A DNA stretch of 13,718 nt from CAXFCD01 sp964001155 (GTDB lineage Bacteria; Fidelibacterota; Marinisomatia; Marinisomatales; UBA1611). The stretch spans positions 1 to 13,718 of the forward strand of contig CAXFCD010000056.1 of the NCBI GenBank assembly GCA_964001155.1, given 5' to 3'. Both the position numbers and the translations under genes were made by a program. Of this stretch, positions 1-7,491 are shown piece by piece (position 1 is the first letter of the stretch; the number at the start of each line of letters is the position of its first letter). Below the pieces are notes generated by a model. The model did no database searches. It saw nothing but the letters and a program-made list of their open reading frames with translations, and had not been told where the DNA came from.

Positions 1-1540
1 GGATTGGATTTTCCAGACCGAGACTATCAGGGTCCACTCCAAACATGACCATGAAAAATTCCATGAGATTCATATTTGTAATAAGTGCTTCAGGTTCCCA
101 ATCATCGCCATCGTCATCTTCCCAATCAATGTCATGATATCCTCTTTCAGCACTAGACAAAATAACATATGATTCATTACCGTTAAACCCTTCCGGTTGG
201 CTACCGCCATAAGCATAGATATCACCATTCAAGACAACTGATGCAGAATGTCTTCGTCCTTCCATATTTGTTTCTAATTCCAAAAAGATATCTTCAGACG
301 GATCATAAACACCTGTGAATTCAATATCTGAGTAATCTCCAATAACAAAAATTATTTCTCCATCTGTTGCAACAGAATTAGCTGAAATTGTTGTCGACAT
401 TTCTCCTACGGTCTCCCAAACATCATCATAGATGTAGTAGGCGTTAATGTCAGATGAAACTTCACCATTGTAGCCACCAAAAGTGTACAATACATCATCG
501 ACTATTACACCATTCGTATTTATACTATCAGGCATATCAGCTAAACGCGTCCAAGTCTCATCAGATGGATCAAATACATAAAGTCGATTTGAATATTCAG
601 ATCCATTCCCACCACCAAAGACATAGATTTTGTCATCCCATACTGCGCTGCCACCATACCAGACAGGGTATGGATTTGTTGCACTGTATGATACTTCACC
701 TGTTTCAGTGTTAATAATCTCCACTGTATCAGAAGCTGATTCACCATTATAACCATTAAAAAGATAAATATTACCATCAACGTATTCAGCAGTTGTATAA
801 CGCCTTTTGAGCAAATTTTCTCCAAACATTTCCCATGAATCCTCTTCGGGATTGTATCGCTCACCATGCGTATGATAAATTGTTGATTCTTCTACTGAGT
901 CCCAATTTGCTCCACAAAGAGCATAAACCATATTTCCATCTGTTGTATAAGCAGCACCATATCTGCCAAAATTCATGTCAGCGATACTTTCAAAATCAAG
1001 AGTACCCCCATAATGATCATCTCTCGAACTGTCATCTTCACAGATTTCATCGATGGGATAATCTTCATGGCAGCATTCGCAATATTCATCGGAAACATCA
1101 ATCCCCTCATCCATATAATCATAATACTCACCTTCACAATTAATATCACAGTCACTGTCATCATCTCCACCGAATAAATCCATAAAAATGAGGTAATTTA
1201 ATTCCGTTTCAAAATCATCAGCGGTGGCAGTAATACCGCCTTCAGCTTCAACAAGTCCCAACAATGAAAACGGGTCCGGAATACTTTGGTCTGTTCCAAC
1301 AGTTACAAATAACTCCACACTTTCTTCTTCCAACACCCAATCACCAACTATATCTTCCATATCTCTGGAAGCGGTTCGAGGGGAGGGTTGGGATGGGTTT
1401 TTCAGTTTATGCAAGTCCTCCAAAGAATACACATCGTATTTCTTTTGGAGAGCATTTTTTATATGATCAAGCTGTGCCGGCAGATTGTCCCCGGCGAAAC
1501 AGATTGAAAGGGTGAGAAATCCAATAATAGTCCTCTTCAT
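1..1540 (-). CDS. Secreted Kelch-repeat beta-propeller protein (3' end beyond the window)
   Basis: I translated this minus-strand frame by hand: it is open from ATG at 1540 to the window edge, 513 codons with no stop, so the C-terminus is missing. Residues 1-23 form a signal peptide (MKRT, a hydrophobic core, then a cut near PAQ). Residues 61-120 contain a VGDWVLEEE strand-like region that I cannot name. Residues 125-175 are very acidic with six cysteines (C131, C135, C154, C156, C157, C167). From about residue 187 onward there are five to six Kelch blades of 45-50 residues, with the usual hydrophobic-GG, Y and W positions (for example YVFGGGNGSEY, then FDPSDETWTRLADMP). Kelch propellers usually bind ligands or carbohydrates; no catalytic function is implied. 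After the blades come an acidic DDDGDDWEPE patch (476-483) and a helical LITNMNLMEFF segment. A CRP-like palindrome lies about 90 bp upstream of the start. Fold and export are clear; function is unknown. Confidence 0.88.
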   Translation of the reverse strand, partial: MKRTIIGFLTLSICFAGDNLPAQLDHIKNALQKKYDVYSLEDLHKLKNPSQPSPRTASRDMEDIVGDWVLEEESVELFVTVGTDQSIPDPFSLLGLVEAEGGITATADDFETELNYLIFMDLFGGDDDSDCDINCEGEYYDYMDEGIDVSDEYCECCHEDYPIDEICEDDSSRDDHYGGTLDFESIADMNFGRYGAAYTTDGNMVYALCGANWDSVEESTIYHTHGERYNPEEDSWEMFGENLLKRRYTTAEYVDGNIYLFNGYNGESASDTVEIINTETGEVSYSATNPYPVWYGGSAVWDDKIYVFGGGNGSEYSNRLYVFDPSDETWTRLADMPDSINTNGVIVDDVLYTFGGYNGEVSSDINAYYIYDDVWETVGEMSTTISANSVATDGEIIFVIGDYSDIEFTGVYDPSEDIFLELETNMEGRRHSASVVLNGDIYAYGGSQPEGFNGNESYVILSSAERGYHDIDWEDDDGDDWEPEALITNMNLMEFFMVMFGVDPDSLGLENPI

Positions 1541-1574
1541 GATTCAGCTCCTTCTGTTTAAGTTACCTATAATT

Positions 1575-1640
1575 TATATACAAAATTTTTAAATGATCGA
1601 ATTAAAATCATGAAAAATAAAAAATGTGACTTAACTCACA
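1575..1640 (-). promoter_or_regulatory. CRP/FNR-like palindrome and putative promoter of the Kelch gene
   Basis: TGTGA (1625-1629), CTTAAC, TCACA (1636-1640) is a perfect 5-bp inverted repeat with a 6-bp spacer, the E. coli CRP consensus layout, and is also flanked by AAA/TAG. On the minus strand an AT-rich TATATA/TATAAA element (1580-1573) lies about 52-54 bp further on, giving a predicted start near 1567 and the site near -65. Because the box is symmetric it could also act rightward: TATTAT at 1663-1668 on the plus strand would place it near -42. The box is seen; the regulator and direction are inferred. Confidence 0.5.
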
Positions 1641-1702
1641 TAGAAAAGGGAATACGGAATTCTATTATTGAACTATTTTGTTGGTTTTGTTGATTCTTGA
1701 TC

Positions 1703-1730
1703 GAAGGGGAGGCGCCGGCATCTCCCCTTC
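1703..1730. other. GC-rich 9-bp hairpin in the gap between the Kelch and DUF998-like genes
   Basis: GAAGGGGAG (1703-1711) and CTCCCCTTC (1722-1730) are perfect inverted repeats with a 10-nt loop that holds the self-complementary GCCGGC. It stands out in an AT-rich gap (1541-1851) that has no coding frame. Neither strand shows a T-run after the stem, so it is not a standard intrinsic terminator. It could be part of a transcript driven rightward from the CRP-like box at 1625-1640, or a dispersed hairpin element. Confidence 0.4.
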
Positions 1731-1813
1731 CCCTTACGATGAGATAACCACGTATATTTCACTCTATATATTATATTTAATTAGGACACTCTTTGATGAT
1801 GGGTATGCGTTAC

Positions 1814-1844
1814 AAAAATTCGGTTTTTAGTAGCTGAAACCGAA
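1814..1844 (-). terminator. Intrinsic terminator of the DUF998-like gene
   Basis: On the minus strand an 8-bp perfect stem, TTCGGTTT (1844-1837) with AAACCGAA (1826-1819) and a 10-nt loop, is followed by five T (1818-1814). It begins 7 bp after the stop codon of the gene at 1852-2607, as expected for its terminator. Confidence 0.72.
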
Positions 1845-1851
1845 ATATAAA

Positions 1852-2607
1852 TTAATTCTTAATTTGGCTTAATTTAGAAAACCCAAATGTTTGGTACACA
1901 ATTGACAGGCAAAATACCAATACAATCAATTTCTGAGTTACAACCTGAAAAATAAGTGCCGGCTGGCTGGATCTAGGTGGGGGTCCAAATTCCAAGACTC
2001 CTACATATAAGCCGATCATTAAGAAAAAAGCACCATATCCCCAAGCATATTTCCGCTCGATGATGTCAGATCGGTAAATCACGACTGTGTAACACAAGGC
2101 TGTAATCAAAAAACAGTAGAATATATTATTGGCGAAAAAGATGTGGGGATCCAAAACAAGATCCGCCGGTGTAAGGCCTGTCCCGATGAGACCGATGCTG
2201 CCCCCAAAAGCGAAAAGGGTGCCCATAACAGCCAACCTGTAGTTAATGCGATCGTCTTGAAATAATTGGGGCAATGCAAAATAATAAACAGCAAAGGTTA
2301 CACCAACAAGCGTCAACGCGATAATGAATATGCCCATGGATAGAAAATTGGGTTCGCCGTTATAAGCCTTATAGGTTCCTAAATCAGAGAAAAAATTTTC
2401 GGTGAAAGAATAACCGATGGTTAAATTATTATGAATGGTACCGCCTGGATAAAAAATCATTCCCAATATTTGCAGAATAACAAATGTAGCAACAACGATT
2501 CGCGGGATTATAACCAATAATCCCTGGTTCGCTAATAATTTGGATTTAGGGTGTTTAAACACGGTGGGAATTTGGGAAAATAAAAAACCTTCACATTCCT
2601 TCGTCAA
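1852..2607 (-). CDS. DUF998-like six-helix membrane protein
   Basis: The 251-residue product has six hydrophobic helices, at about residues 28-50, 87-112, 125-147, 156-175, 188-207 and 219-240. The first loop carries the stretch YPGGTIHNN...YSFTENFFSDLG, which resembles the SFTxNFxSDLG signature of DUF998 membrane proteins (recognised by eye). The family's function is unknown; members are small integral membrane proteins of the cytoplasmic membrane. The start is uncertain. The longest frame begins with TTG at 2607, which lies inside a small hairpin and lacks a well-spaced Shine-Dalgarno sequence. A GTG at 2562 (residue 16) would keep every helix. The upstream neighbour on the same strand is the histone H1-like gene, 47 bp away, so co-transcription is possible; a terminator follows the stop. 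Confidence 0.72.
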   Translation of the reverse strand: MTKECEGFLFSQIPTVFKHPKSKLLANQGLLVIIPRIVVATFVILQILGMIFYPGGTIHNNLTIGYSFTENFFSDLGTYKAYNGEPNFLSMGIFIIALTLVGVTFAVYYFALPQLFQDDRINYRLAVMGTLFAFGGSIGLIGTGLTPADLVLDPHIFFANNIFYCFLITALCYTVVIYRSDIIERKYAWGYGAFFLMIGLYVGVLEFGPPPRSSQPALIFQVVTQKLIVLVFCLSIVYQTFGFSKLSQIKN

Positions 2608-2654
2608 CCTCAGGGACCTGTGAGGGTTTATTCAAGCATCGATAAATTGAAACC

Positions 2655-2831
2655 TTATTCGCCGGCAACTGAAGCTTTGCGGTAGGCGGTTATAAGTTTC
2701 TTCACTTCGCCAATGGATTTCCGAGAAAAAGAACCTGCAGCTTTGTTGCCTGCAATATTCTTCTCATGGTTTTCTTCAAAAGCTTCAAAGTGTCCTTTAA
2801 TTTCCTGATAAAGATCGTTTGTTTTTGACAT
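2655..2831 (-). CDS. Small histone H1-like (Hc1-type) DNA-binding protein
   Basis: I found this 58-residue frame by hand: ATG at 2831, stop TAA at 2655-2657. The protein begins MSKTNDLYQEIKGHFEAFEE and continues with the block NKAAGSFSRKSIGEVKKL, then AYRKASVAGE. The layout is an amphipathic acidic N-terminal helix, GNKAAGxxxRKS, KKLxxxYRKASV and a short end. It matches the small Hc1-like proteins common in Bacteroidetes and relatives, which are lysine/arginine-rich and thought to bind DNA non-specifically as nucleoid proteins. The usual length is about 57-60 residues, so this copy looks intact. No clear Shine-Dalgarno precedes it (an A-rich leader instead), common in this superphylum. It lies 47 bp upstream of the DUF998-like gene on the same strand. 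Recognition is by motif memory, not a database search. Confidence 0.8.
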   Translation of the reverse strand: MSKTNDLYQEIKGHFEAFEENHEKNIAGNKAAGSFSRKSIGEVKKLITAYRKASVAGE

Positions 2832-2976
2832 GAGTTTTTTACTTTTTGTTTAGATTCTATAAAATGTTTCGCCTCATTTTTAGAATATAAAATGTAATCC
2901 CGGTTGAGACGAAAAGAGTCGGAAAACTAAACAATTATTCTTCGACTGTAAATAGTTTTAATGGGCGAGGAAATTA

Positions 2977-3015
2977 GCCAGCCTGCCCCCCCGCAAACGG
3001 GCGGGGCTGGCAGGG
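2977..3015. repeat. GC-rich palindromic hairpin element
   Basis: GCCAGCC (2977-2983) pairs with GGCTGGC (3005-3011); alternatively CCTGCC (2982-2987) pairs with GGCAGG (3009-3014). CCCG (2990-2993) pairs with CGGG (2998-3001) around a CAAA loop region. The block is nearly all G and C in a strongly AT-rich intergenic gap and has no adjacent T-run. Such isolated GC palindromes are often dispersed, REP-like repeats; a copy count in the genome would decide. Confidence 0.5.
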
Positions 3016-3098
3016 AATTAGGATTAGGGTCACCTTCTCCGCCAACTTGCAGATACGGTGGTTAAAATTTGGATTCGCAATAACCTAAAAACCAACGA

Positions 3099-3160
3099 TG
3101 TGACGTGGGTCACTTACGAGAAATTAGGGGTAAGCGTAAATCCCTTATGAAGCGTATATT
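3099..3160 (+). promoter_or_regulatory. CRP-like box plus -10 element of small RNA 1
   Basis: TGTGA (3099-3103), a 6-bp spacer (CGTGGG), then TCACT (3110-3114) forms a CRP/FNR-type box centred at 3106.5. TATATT (3155-3160) starts 48.5 bp from that centre and predicts a start near 3167, so the box sits near -60, close to a classical class I CRP position (-61.5). No good -35 hexamer is visible, as expected for an activator-dependent promoter. The same box-to-TATATT distance occurs at 7492-7553. Confidence 0.6.
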
Positions 3161-3166
3161 TTATAA

Positions 3167-3330
3167 GATGTACCTGTTTGGGTACGTTTGGTATGTAGAG
3201 AAAGGGGCATAATTCATTAATCGCTTCTTGCCTTGTTGTGAGTTATGCCCCGCTTTCTGCCGAAAAGGTCAACACAGTCCAACAATAAATAAGCTTTCAA
3301 AATATTATCGAAATTGAAGGCTTTTTTAAT
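3167..3330 (+). ncRNA. Putative CRP-regulated small RNA, copy 1
   Basis: This is a plus-strand unit of about 160 nt with no coding frame. It shares its body with 7560-7716. A short 5' hairpin, TACC (3171-3174) - TGTTTG loop - GGTA (3181-3184), is followed by a shared GTTTGGTATGTA segment. A 13-bp stem then pairs 3204-3216 (GGGGCATAATTCA) with 3239-3251 (TGAGTTATGCCCC); its loop (3217-3238) is pyrimidine-rich. A terminator-like hairpin ends the unit. The 13-bp stem contains one T-G pair, which is a legal U-G wobble only in plus-strand RNA and an A-C mismatch on the other strand. The unit runs convergently into the 3' end of the arylsulfotransferase-like gene, about 20-40 bp before its stop. 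Targets and function are unknown. A non-transcribed palindromic repeat is the main alternative. Confidence 0.6.
3291..3330 (+). terminator. Terminator of small RNA 1
   Basis: AAGCTTTCAA (3291-3300) pairs with TTGAAGGCTT (3314-3323), 10 bp including one U-G wobble (3295/3319) on the plus strand, followed by TTTTAATTT (the T-run spans 3322-3327). On the minus strand that pair becomes A-C and the tract after the stem is ATTTATT, so plus is the better orientation. It may also weakly serve the convergent minus-strand gene ending at 3331. Confidence 0.62.
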
Positions 3331-5418
3331 TTATTTCATGAGGGTCATTTTCCTCGTTTCTATCAATTCGCCGATTTCCATTTTATAAATGTAAACACCT
3401 GCAGCGACGAATTGACCGGTATCATTGGTGCCATCCCATGTGATTTCATAGGAGCCGGAATTCAATTTTCTCGACAATAAGGTTTTAACTAATTGTCCTT
3501 TTAGATCGAATATTTCCAAAAACACCGGTTCGGCTTCCATAGTGCCGATTTTGAATGAAATAGTTGTATTGGGATTAAATGGATTCGGGTAATTTCCCTT
3601 AAGTAAAAATGATTCCGGTGTTCCCGGTTCAACCGCCATGCTTGCGCTCTTCATAATGGAAAAATCAACCGATTCGCCCTCACGGTAAAAAGGAAATGGT
3701 TTTATATTTAATCTCAAATTGTAGAGGCCCGAAACCAAATCTCCATCCGGAATTTCAATGGTTTGCATTTCGCCTGTTTCCACAAAAAATTCAATGGGAT
3801 CGTGAATGGGTGTTTCAGGACTATCTTCTAATTCATAGGTTGTAGCTAAAAATTGAATCTCATCGGGACTTTCATTGTGTATTGTAAATGACAAAGGATT
3901 ATTCTCATCCACATGAATGCCGGGAACAGTTTGGTCTTCATCCAAGTAAGAATAGTTATCCAAAAGAAGACTGAAATTTTGAGGAAACAAAGTTTTCACC
4001 CTGTAAGCACGATATAGTCCTTTTTCACAAATAGGAAGCTCAAGTGTTAGTTTCCAAACAATTTCATGTTCAGGTGTAACCTCCAGGATGGTTCCACATT
4101 GGTTCCCGGAGGTAATTTGGTAATTACCATTGTCCAATACCTGAACACTTCCCATGTTAATAGCAAAAAGGTCCTCCGGCAGATTGTATTCCCAAACCAC
4201 ATCACAAAGGTTGTCCTCATTCATGGATATTTCTAATACCCGCGTGATGGGATTATCATACCCGTGCAACAAAGGGCTCAAATTCCCATTATCATAAAAG
4301 AGGAGATTCCCATTGGGTAATAATTCTGCTTCATGTTGAAAACTGAATAAAAGTTCATTGCAAAGATGTTCCGCGCCACTTGCCATGTATTGTTCAGGAA
4401 GACCCATCATCCATTCTACGTCCCCACTGGGATAATTAATTTTAGAGATTCGGGAAATATTTCGATGAGAAACGTAAAATGAGCTTTGGGCTTCATCAAA
4501 ATAAATAGAGTTTGAATGGATCCAATCATATCCCCAACTCTGTACATTCCACCAAGACCCACCTATACTATCGTAATCCTCCATGCTATAATGCTCAAAT
4601 GGATCCCAGGACCAAACTATCTCTTCAGTCTCATGGTCTATAATCAATAACTGTTGGCCGTACCACTCAATTTCATTCGTTGCGCCATCAGCTACATAAC
4701 CAAGATTTTGAAAATATTGTGTCCATGCACCCAATGGAACAGGTCCCATCTGGTCAACTCTATTCATCCCTACGAAATTTCCATTTGGCAATCGTCTTAA
4801 TTCGTGAGTATCCAAGTTGATATTATGTGGTTCAGTCCACAGCAAATTATGGGTTGCGTTAAATTGGATCCCACGCATCCAGACATTATCAAGGGGATAA
4901 TCCTGACTCCCAAACATTTGACCATATTCATCAACAAAATTCATCATAACATTCAAATTTCCGTCATTCCAAATCTCCTGTCCATATTCATCCACGACAC
5001 CACTTCGAATATCATACCAATCTCCGAATATGGTAAGGTCACCGTTCGCTTGGCTTGAATCAAATATTTCAAGGTTCGCGTTCGGAAATTTTGCACTTCC
5101 AGTATGAAAAACAAACGACTCAGATGTATATATCACATTATCTGTTTCATTAAAGGCATTGATTTTCCAATATAGAGTTTGATCCCACTCAAGGTGTTCT
5201 GTGTCGATGTGGGACAATGTATTATCTAAAACAGTGAATAAGATATTTTCGAAATCCGGGTCTGATGCCACATTTAATTGATAAGAAACTGCATCCGGAA
5301 CTTGATCCCATTTGAAGTTTACATGACGGGAAAAAAGGGTTTTATTATTGGGAGGCGAGACCAATCCACCATGAAGTTGGCAAATCAACAAAAAGAGGGT
5401 AAATCGTTTCAGTTTCAC
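3331..5418 (-). CDS. Secreted arylsulfotransferase (ASST)-like protein with C-terminal sorting domain
   Basis: The 695-residue product has these parts in order: signal peptide (1-20); fibronectin-III-like domain (21-107, with FKWDQVPDAVSYQLNVASD); ASST-like beta-propeller (about 115-480); Ig-like linker (about 490-590); FlgD-like/type IX-like tail (604-695, NYPNPFNPNTTISF, then WDGTNDTGQFVAAGVYIY). The propeller shows family marks: HELRRLPNGN at 205, DWIHSNSI with H301 and N303, SHRNISRI at 317-324, and FQHEAELLPNG with H362, then DNGN. In E. coli AssT, a histidine in such a context is transiently sulfated during transfer from aryl sulfates to phenols. Here H301, R319 and H362 are the candidate active-site residues. 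GTG at 5418 is the start; no earlier in-frame start is seen and the next Met is far inside. It lies 60 bp after htpG. Substrate is unknown. Some ASST_2-like proteins may be non-catalytic. Confidence 0.82.
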   Translation of the reverse strand: MKLKRFTLFLLICQLHGGLVSPPNNKTLFSRHVNFKWDQVPDAVSYQLNVASDPDFENILFTVLDNTLSHIDTEHLEWDQTLYWKINAFNETDNVIYTSESFVFHTGSAKFPNANLEIFDSSQANGDLTIFGDWYDIRSGVVDEYGQEIWNDGNLNVMMNFVDEYGQMFGSQDYPLDNVWMRGIQFNATHNLLWTEPHNINLDTHELRRLPNGNFVGMNRVDQMGPVPLGAWTQYFQNLGYVADGATNEIEWYGQQLLIIDHETEEIVWSWDPFEHYSMEDYDSIGGSWWNVQSWGYDWIHSNSIYFDEAQSSFYVSHRNISRISKINYPSGDVEWMMGLPEQYMASGAEHLCNELLFSFQHEAELLPNGNLLFYDNGNLSPLLHGYDNPITRVLEISMNEDNLCDVVWEYNLPEDLFAINMGSVQVLDNGNYQITSGNQCGTILEVTPEHEIVWKLTLELPICEKGLYRAYRVKTLFPQNFSLLLDNYSYLDEDQTVPGIHVDENNPLSFTIHNESPDEIQFLATTYELEDSPETPIHDPIEFFVETGEMQTIEIPDGDLVSGLYNLRLNIKPFPFYREGESVDFSIMKSASMAVEPGTPESFLLKGNYPNPFNPNTTISFKIGTMEAEPVFLEIFDLKGQLVKTLLSRKLNSGSYEITWDGTNDTGQFVAAGVYIYKMEIGELIETRKMTLMK

Positions 5419-5439
5419 AGTTTTATTTGATGAATTTAT

Positions 5440-5486
5440 AAAAACAGGTAAAGGCCTTGCTCAGGAAACAATGTCCTTTTATAGGC
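5440..5486 (-). terminator. Possible terminator overlapping the htpG stop
   Basis: On the minus strand GGCCT (starting inside the last htpG codons) pairs with AGGCC about 35 nt later. An inner AGGA/TCCT stem supports it, and TTTACCTGTTTTT follows. The T-tract is interrupted and the outer stem short, so this is weak. It would separate htpG from the ASST-like gene, whose start is 60 bp downstream. Confidence 0.35.
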
Positions 5487-7344
5487 CATTGGCAATGACC
5501 TTATTTAAGCGACTCACAAAACCGGATGGGTCATGGAGTTTCACACCTTCCTGGATCAAGGCTTGTTCATAAAGTAACAGAGCGACATCCTCAAATGCTT
5601 TTTGTTTGGTCATGGATTTCAATTTTTCCACAATTTCATGGTTGGGGTTAATCTCCAAAATGGGTTTTATTTCCGGCAGATCCGTTTGACCCATAGATTT
5701 CATAATTTCCTGCATTTGGGCAGTGGGATCGTTTTCGTCAGCCACAATACAAGAGGGAGAATCGCTCAAACGATTGGATAATTTCACATCCTTTACTTTA
5801 TCACCCAAAACTTTTTTCATTTTTCTCAAAACAGGTTTAGTGGATTTTTCTGAATCTTTATCTATCTCTTCAGAAAAATCGTCTGCCGCGCCGCTGCGAT
5901 TTACCGATTTCAATTCTTTCTCATCGTATTTGGGCACGGAGGTTATGATAATTTCATCAATCTCATCATCCAGAATTAAAACTTCGATATTCTTCTTGGC
6001 ATACATTTCCAAAAGTGGTGAATTACGCAGGGAAGCTTCATTTTGTCCTGTGATGTAATAAATAGATTTTTGCTCGCTGTCCATCCGATCCACATACTCT
6101 TTCAGCGAAACATACCCTTCTTCCGTCGTGGACTTGAATCTAAGTAGGTCTGTCAAAGCATCTTTGTGTTCAAAATCCTGGTACACACCTTCCTTAATCA
6201 AGCGGCCAAATTGGTCAAAAAAGGATGCATATTTTTCTTTAGTTTTGGCAATGTCATTTAATTTATCCAAAATTTTCTTTACAGCATTGGATCGGATTTT
6301 CGCCATGATTCGATTTTGCTGCAGAATTTCACGACTTACATTCAAGGGTAAATCGGATGAATCAATGACACCTTTCACAAACCGTAGCCAAACGGGAAGG
6401 AGTTCTTTTTCATCATCTGTAATAAATACACGATTCACATATAATTTGACACCGGTTTGATAATCGGTGCGATACAAATCGGGAGAAGCTGTTTTTGGGA
6501 TATAAAATAAAATCGTGAATTCCAATTGTCCTTCAGCTTTAAAATGAACCCAATCCATGGGTTCACCTTGGTCATAGGAAAGGGATTTATAAAATTCGAT
6601 ATAATCCTTTTTCTTTAATTCAGATTTGGATCGTGTCCAAAATGCTTTGGCATCATTGATTTGTTCTGTTTTGGATGTTCGAGATTTTTCTTCTCCATCT
6701 TTATCATAATCAATGTCATCGTAGGTGAGTAGAATAGGAAAATCAATATGATCAGAATATTTTTTGACCAAACTGTCCACACGCCAACGGCTGGCAAATT
6801 CTTTTCCCTCCTCATTCAAATGAAGCGTAATGGTGGTGCCGTGGCTTTTCCGAACTTCTTTATTGATTTCAAATCCTGATTGGCCGTCACTTGTCCAGAG
6901 ATAAGCTTCCTCCTCACCGGCTTTCCTGGAAGACACATCTACCTTATCAGCCACCATGAAACAGGAATAAAATCCAACACCAAATTGCCCGATCAACTGG
7001 GAATCTTTTTTCTCATCCCCGGATAAATTGCTTAAAAAATTCTTTGTGCCGGAGCGAGCAATGGTGCCAAGATTTTCAATGAGATCCTGCTCATTCATGC
7101 CGATGCCTGTATCGGAAATGGTTAAGGTTGGATCGTCTCCATCGTTGAATTCAATCTTGATGCCCGGATCGAAGGTGAGTGATTTATAGTCATCATCTGT
7201 GAGATTCAAATAGCGCAATTTGTCTAAAGCGTCCGATGCGTTTGAGATGAGTTCCCGAAGGAAAATTTCCTTATTGGTATATAATGAGTGGGTAATCAGG
7301 TGCAGCAGTTGCCCCACCTCGGTTTGAAATGCTTGTTGTGACAT
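5479..7344 (-). CDS. htpG: Molecular chaperone HtpG (bacterial Hsp90)
   Basis: The product has 621 residues, close to the E. coli protein (624). This cytosolic homodimeric ATP-dependent chaperone remodels client proteins, often together with DnaK. Visible motifs: GHKL ATPase box LRELISNASDALDKLRYL with E31, N35 and D39; DTGIGM at 78-83; lid motif GQFGVGFYS at 119-127; middle-domain LPLNVSREILQQN with the catalytic Arg at R338; and a C-terminal dimerisation region ending VIANGL. All key residues are present. ATG at 7344 gives the standard N-terminus (MSQQAFQTEVGQLL) and is preceded by AGGA about 8 nt upstream. No CIRCE-like inverted repeat is visible upstream, so heat control, if any, is by another route. 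Its upstream gap (7345-7721) holds small RNA 2 on the opposite strand, divergent from htpG. Confidence 0.98.
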   Translation of the reverse strand: MSQQAFQTEVGQLLHLITHSLYTNKEIFLRELISNASDALDKLRYLNLTDDDYKSLTFDPGIKIEFNDGDDPTLTISDTGIGMNEQDLIENLGTIARSGTKNFLSNLSGDEKKDSQLIGQFGVGFYSCFMVADKVDVSSRKAGEEEAYLWTSDGQSGFEINKEVRKSHGTTITLHLNEEGKEFASRWRVDSLVKKYSDHIDFPILLTYDDIDYDKDGEEKSRTSKTEQINDAKAFWTRSKSELKKKDYIEFYKSLSYDQGEPMDWVHFKAEGQLEFTILFYIPKTASPDLYRTDYQTGVKLYVNRVFITDDEKELLPVWLRFVKGVIDSSDLPLNVSREILQQNRIMAKIRSNAVKKILDKLNDIAKTKEKYASFFDQFGRLIKEGVYQDFEHKDALTDLLRFKSTTEEGYVSLKEYVDRMDSEQKSIYYITGQNEASLRNSPLLEMYAKKNIEVLILDDEIDEIIITSVPKYDEKELKSVNRSGAADDFSEEIDKDSEKSTKPVLRKMKKVLGDKVKDVKLSNRLSDSPSCIVADENDPTAQMQEIMKSMGQTDLPEIKPILEINPNHEIVEKLKSMTKQKAFEDVALLLYEQALIQEGVKLHDPSGFVSRLNKVIANGL

Positions 7345-7491
7345 AAAGTGTTCCTAAGTCTGTACGAATTAAATAAATAAAGTGTAATTGAACGGCAGGA
7401 AAATTAAAAATTGTTCACCGATAAAAACCACAATCTTCGTGGAAAAATTTGATTTGAATTACATCATAAATTTTTTCAGTAAAATCCCCGA

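Noticed and set aside
541..1170. Overlapping open frames on both strands within 454-1515
   Set aside because: They are shadows of the long minus-strand Kelch frame (1540 to edge), which alone shows a signal peptide, Kelch blades and consistent protein-like composition.
1880..1900. Third small RNA copy suggested by GTTTGGTAC inside the DUF998-like gene
   Set aside because: Only a 9-base match, within coding sequence, with no stem, box or terminator.
7345..7440. CIRCE-type heat-shock operator upstream of htpG
   Set aside because: No TTAGCACTC-N9-GAGTGCTAA-like inverted repeat is present.
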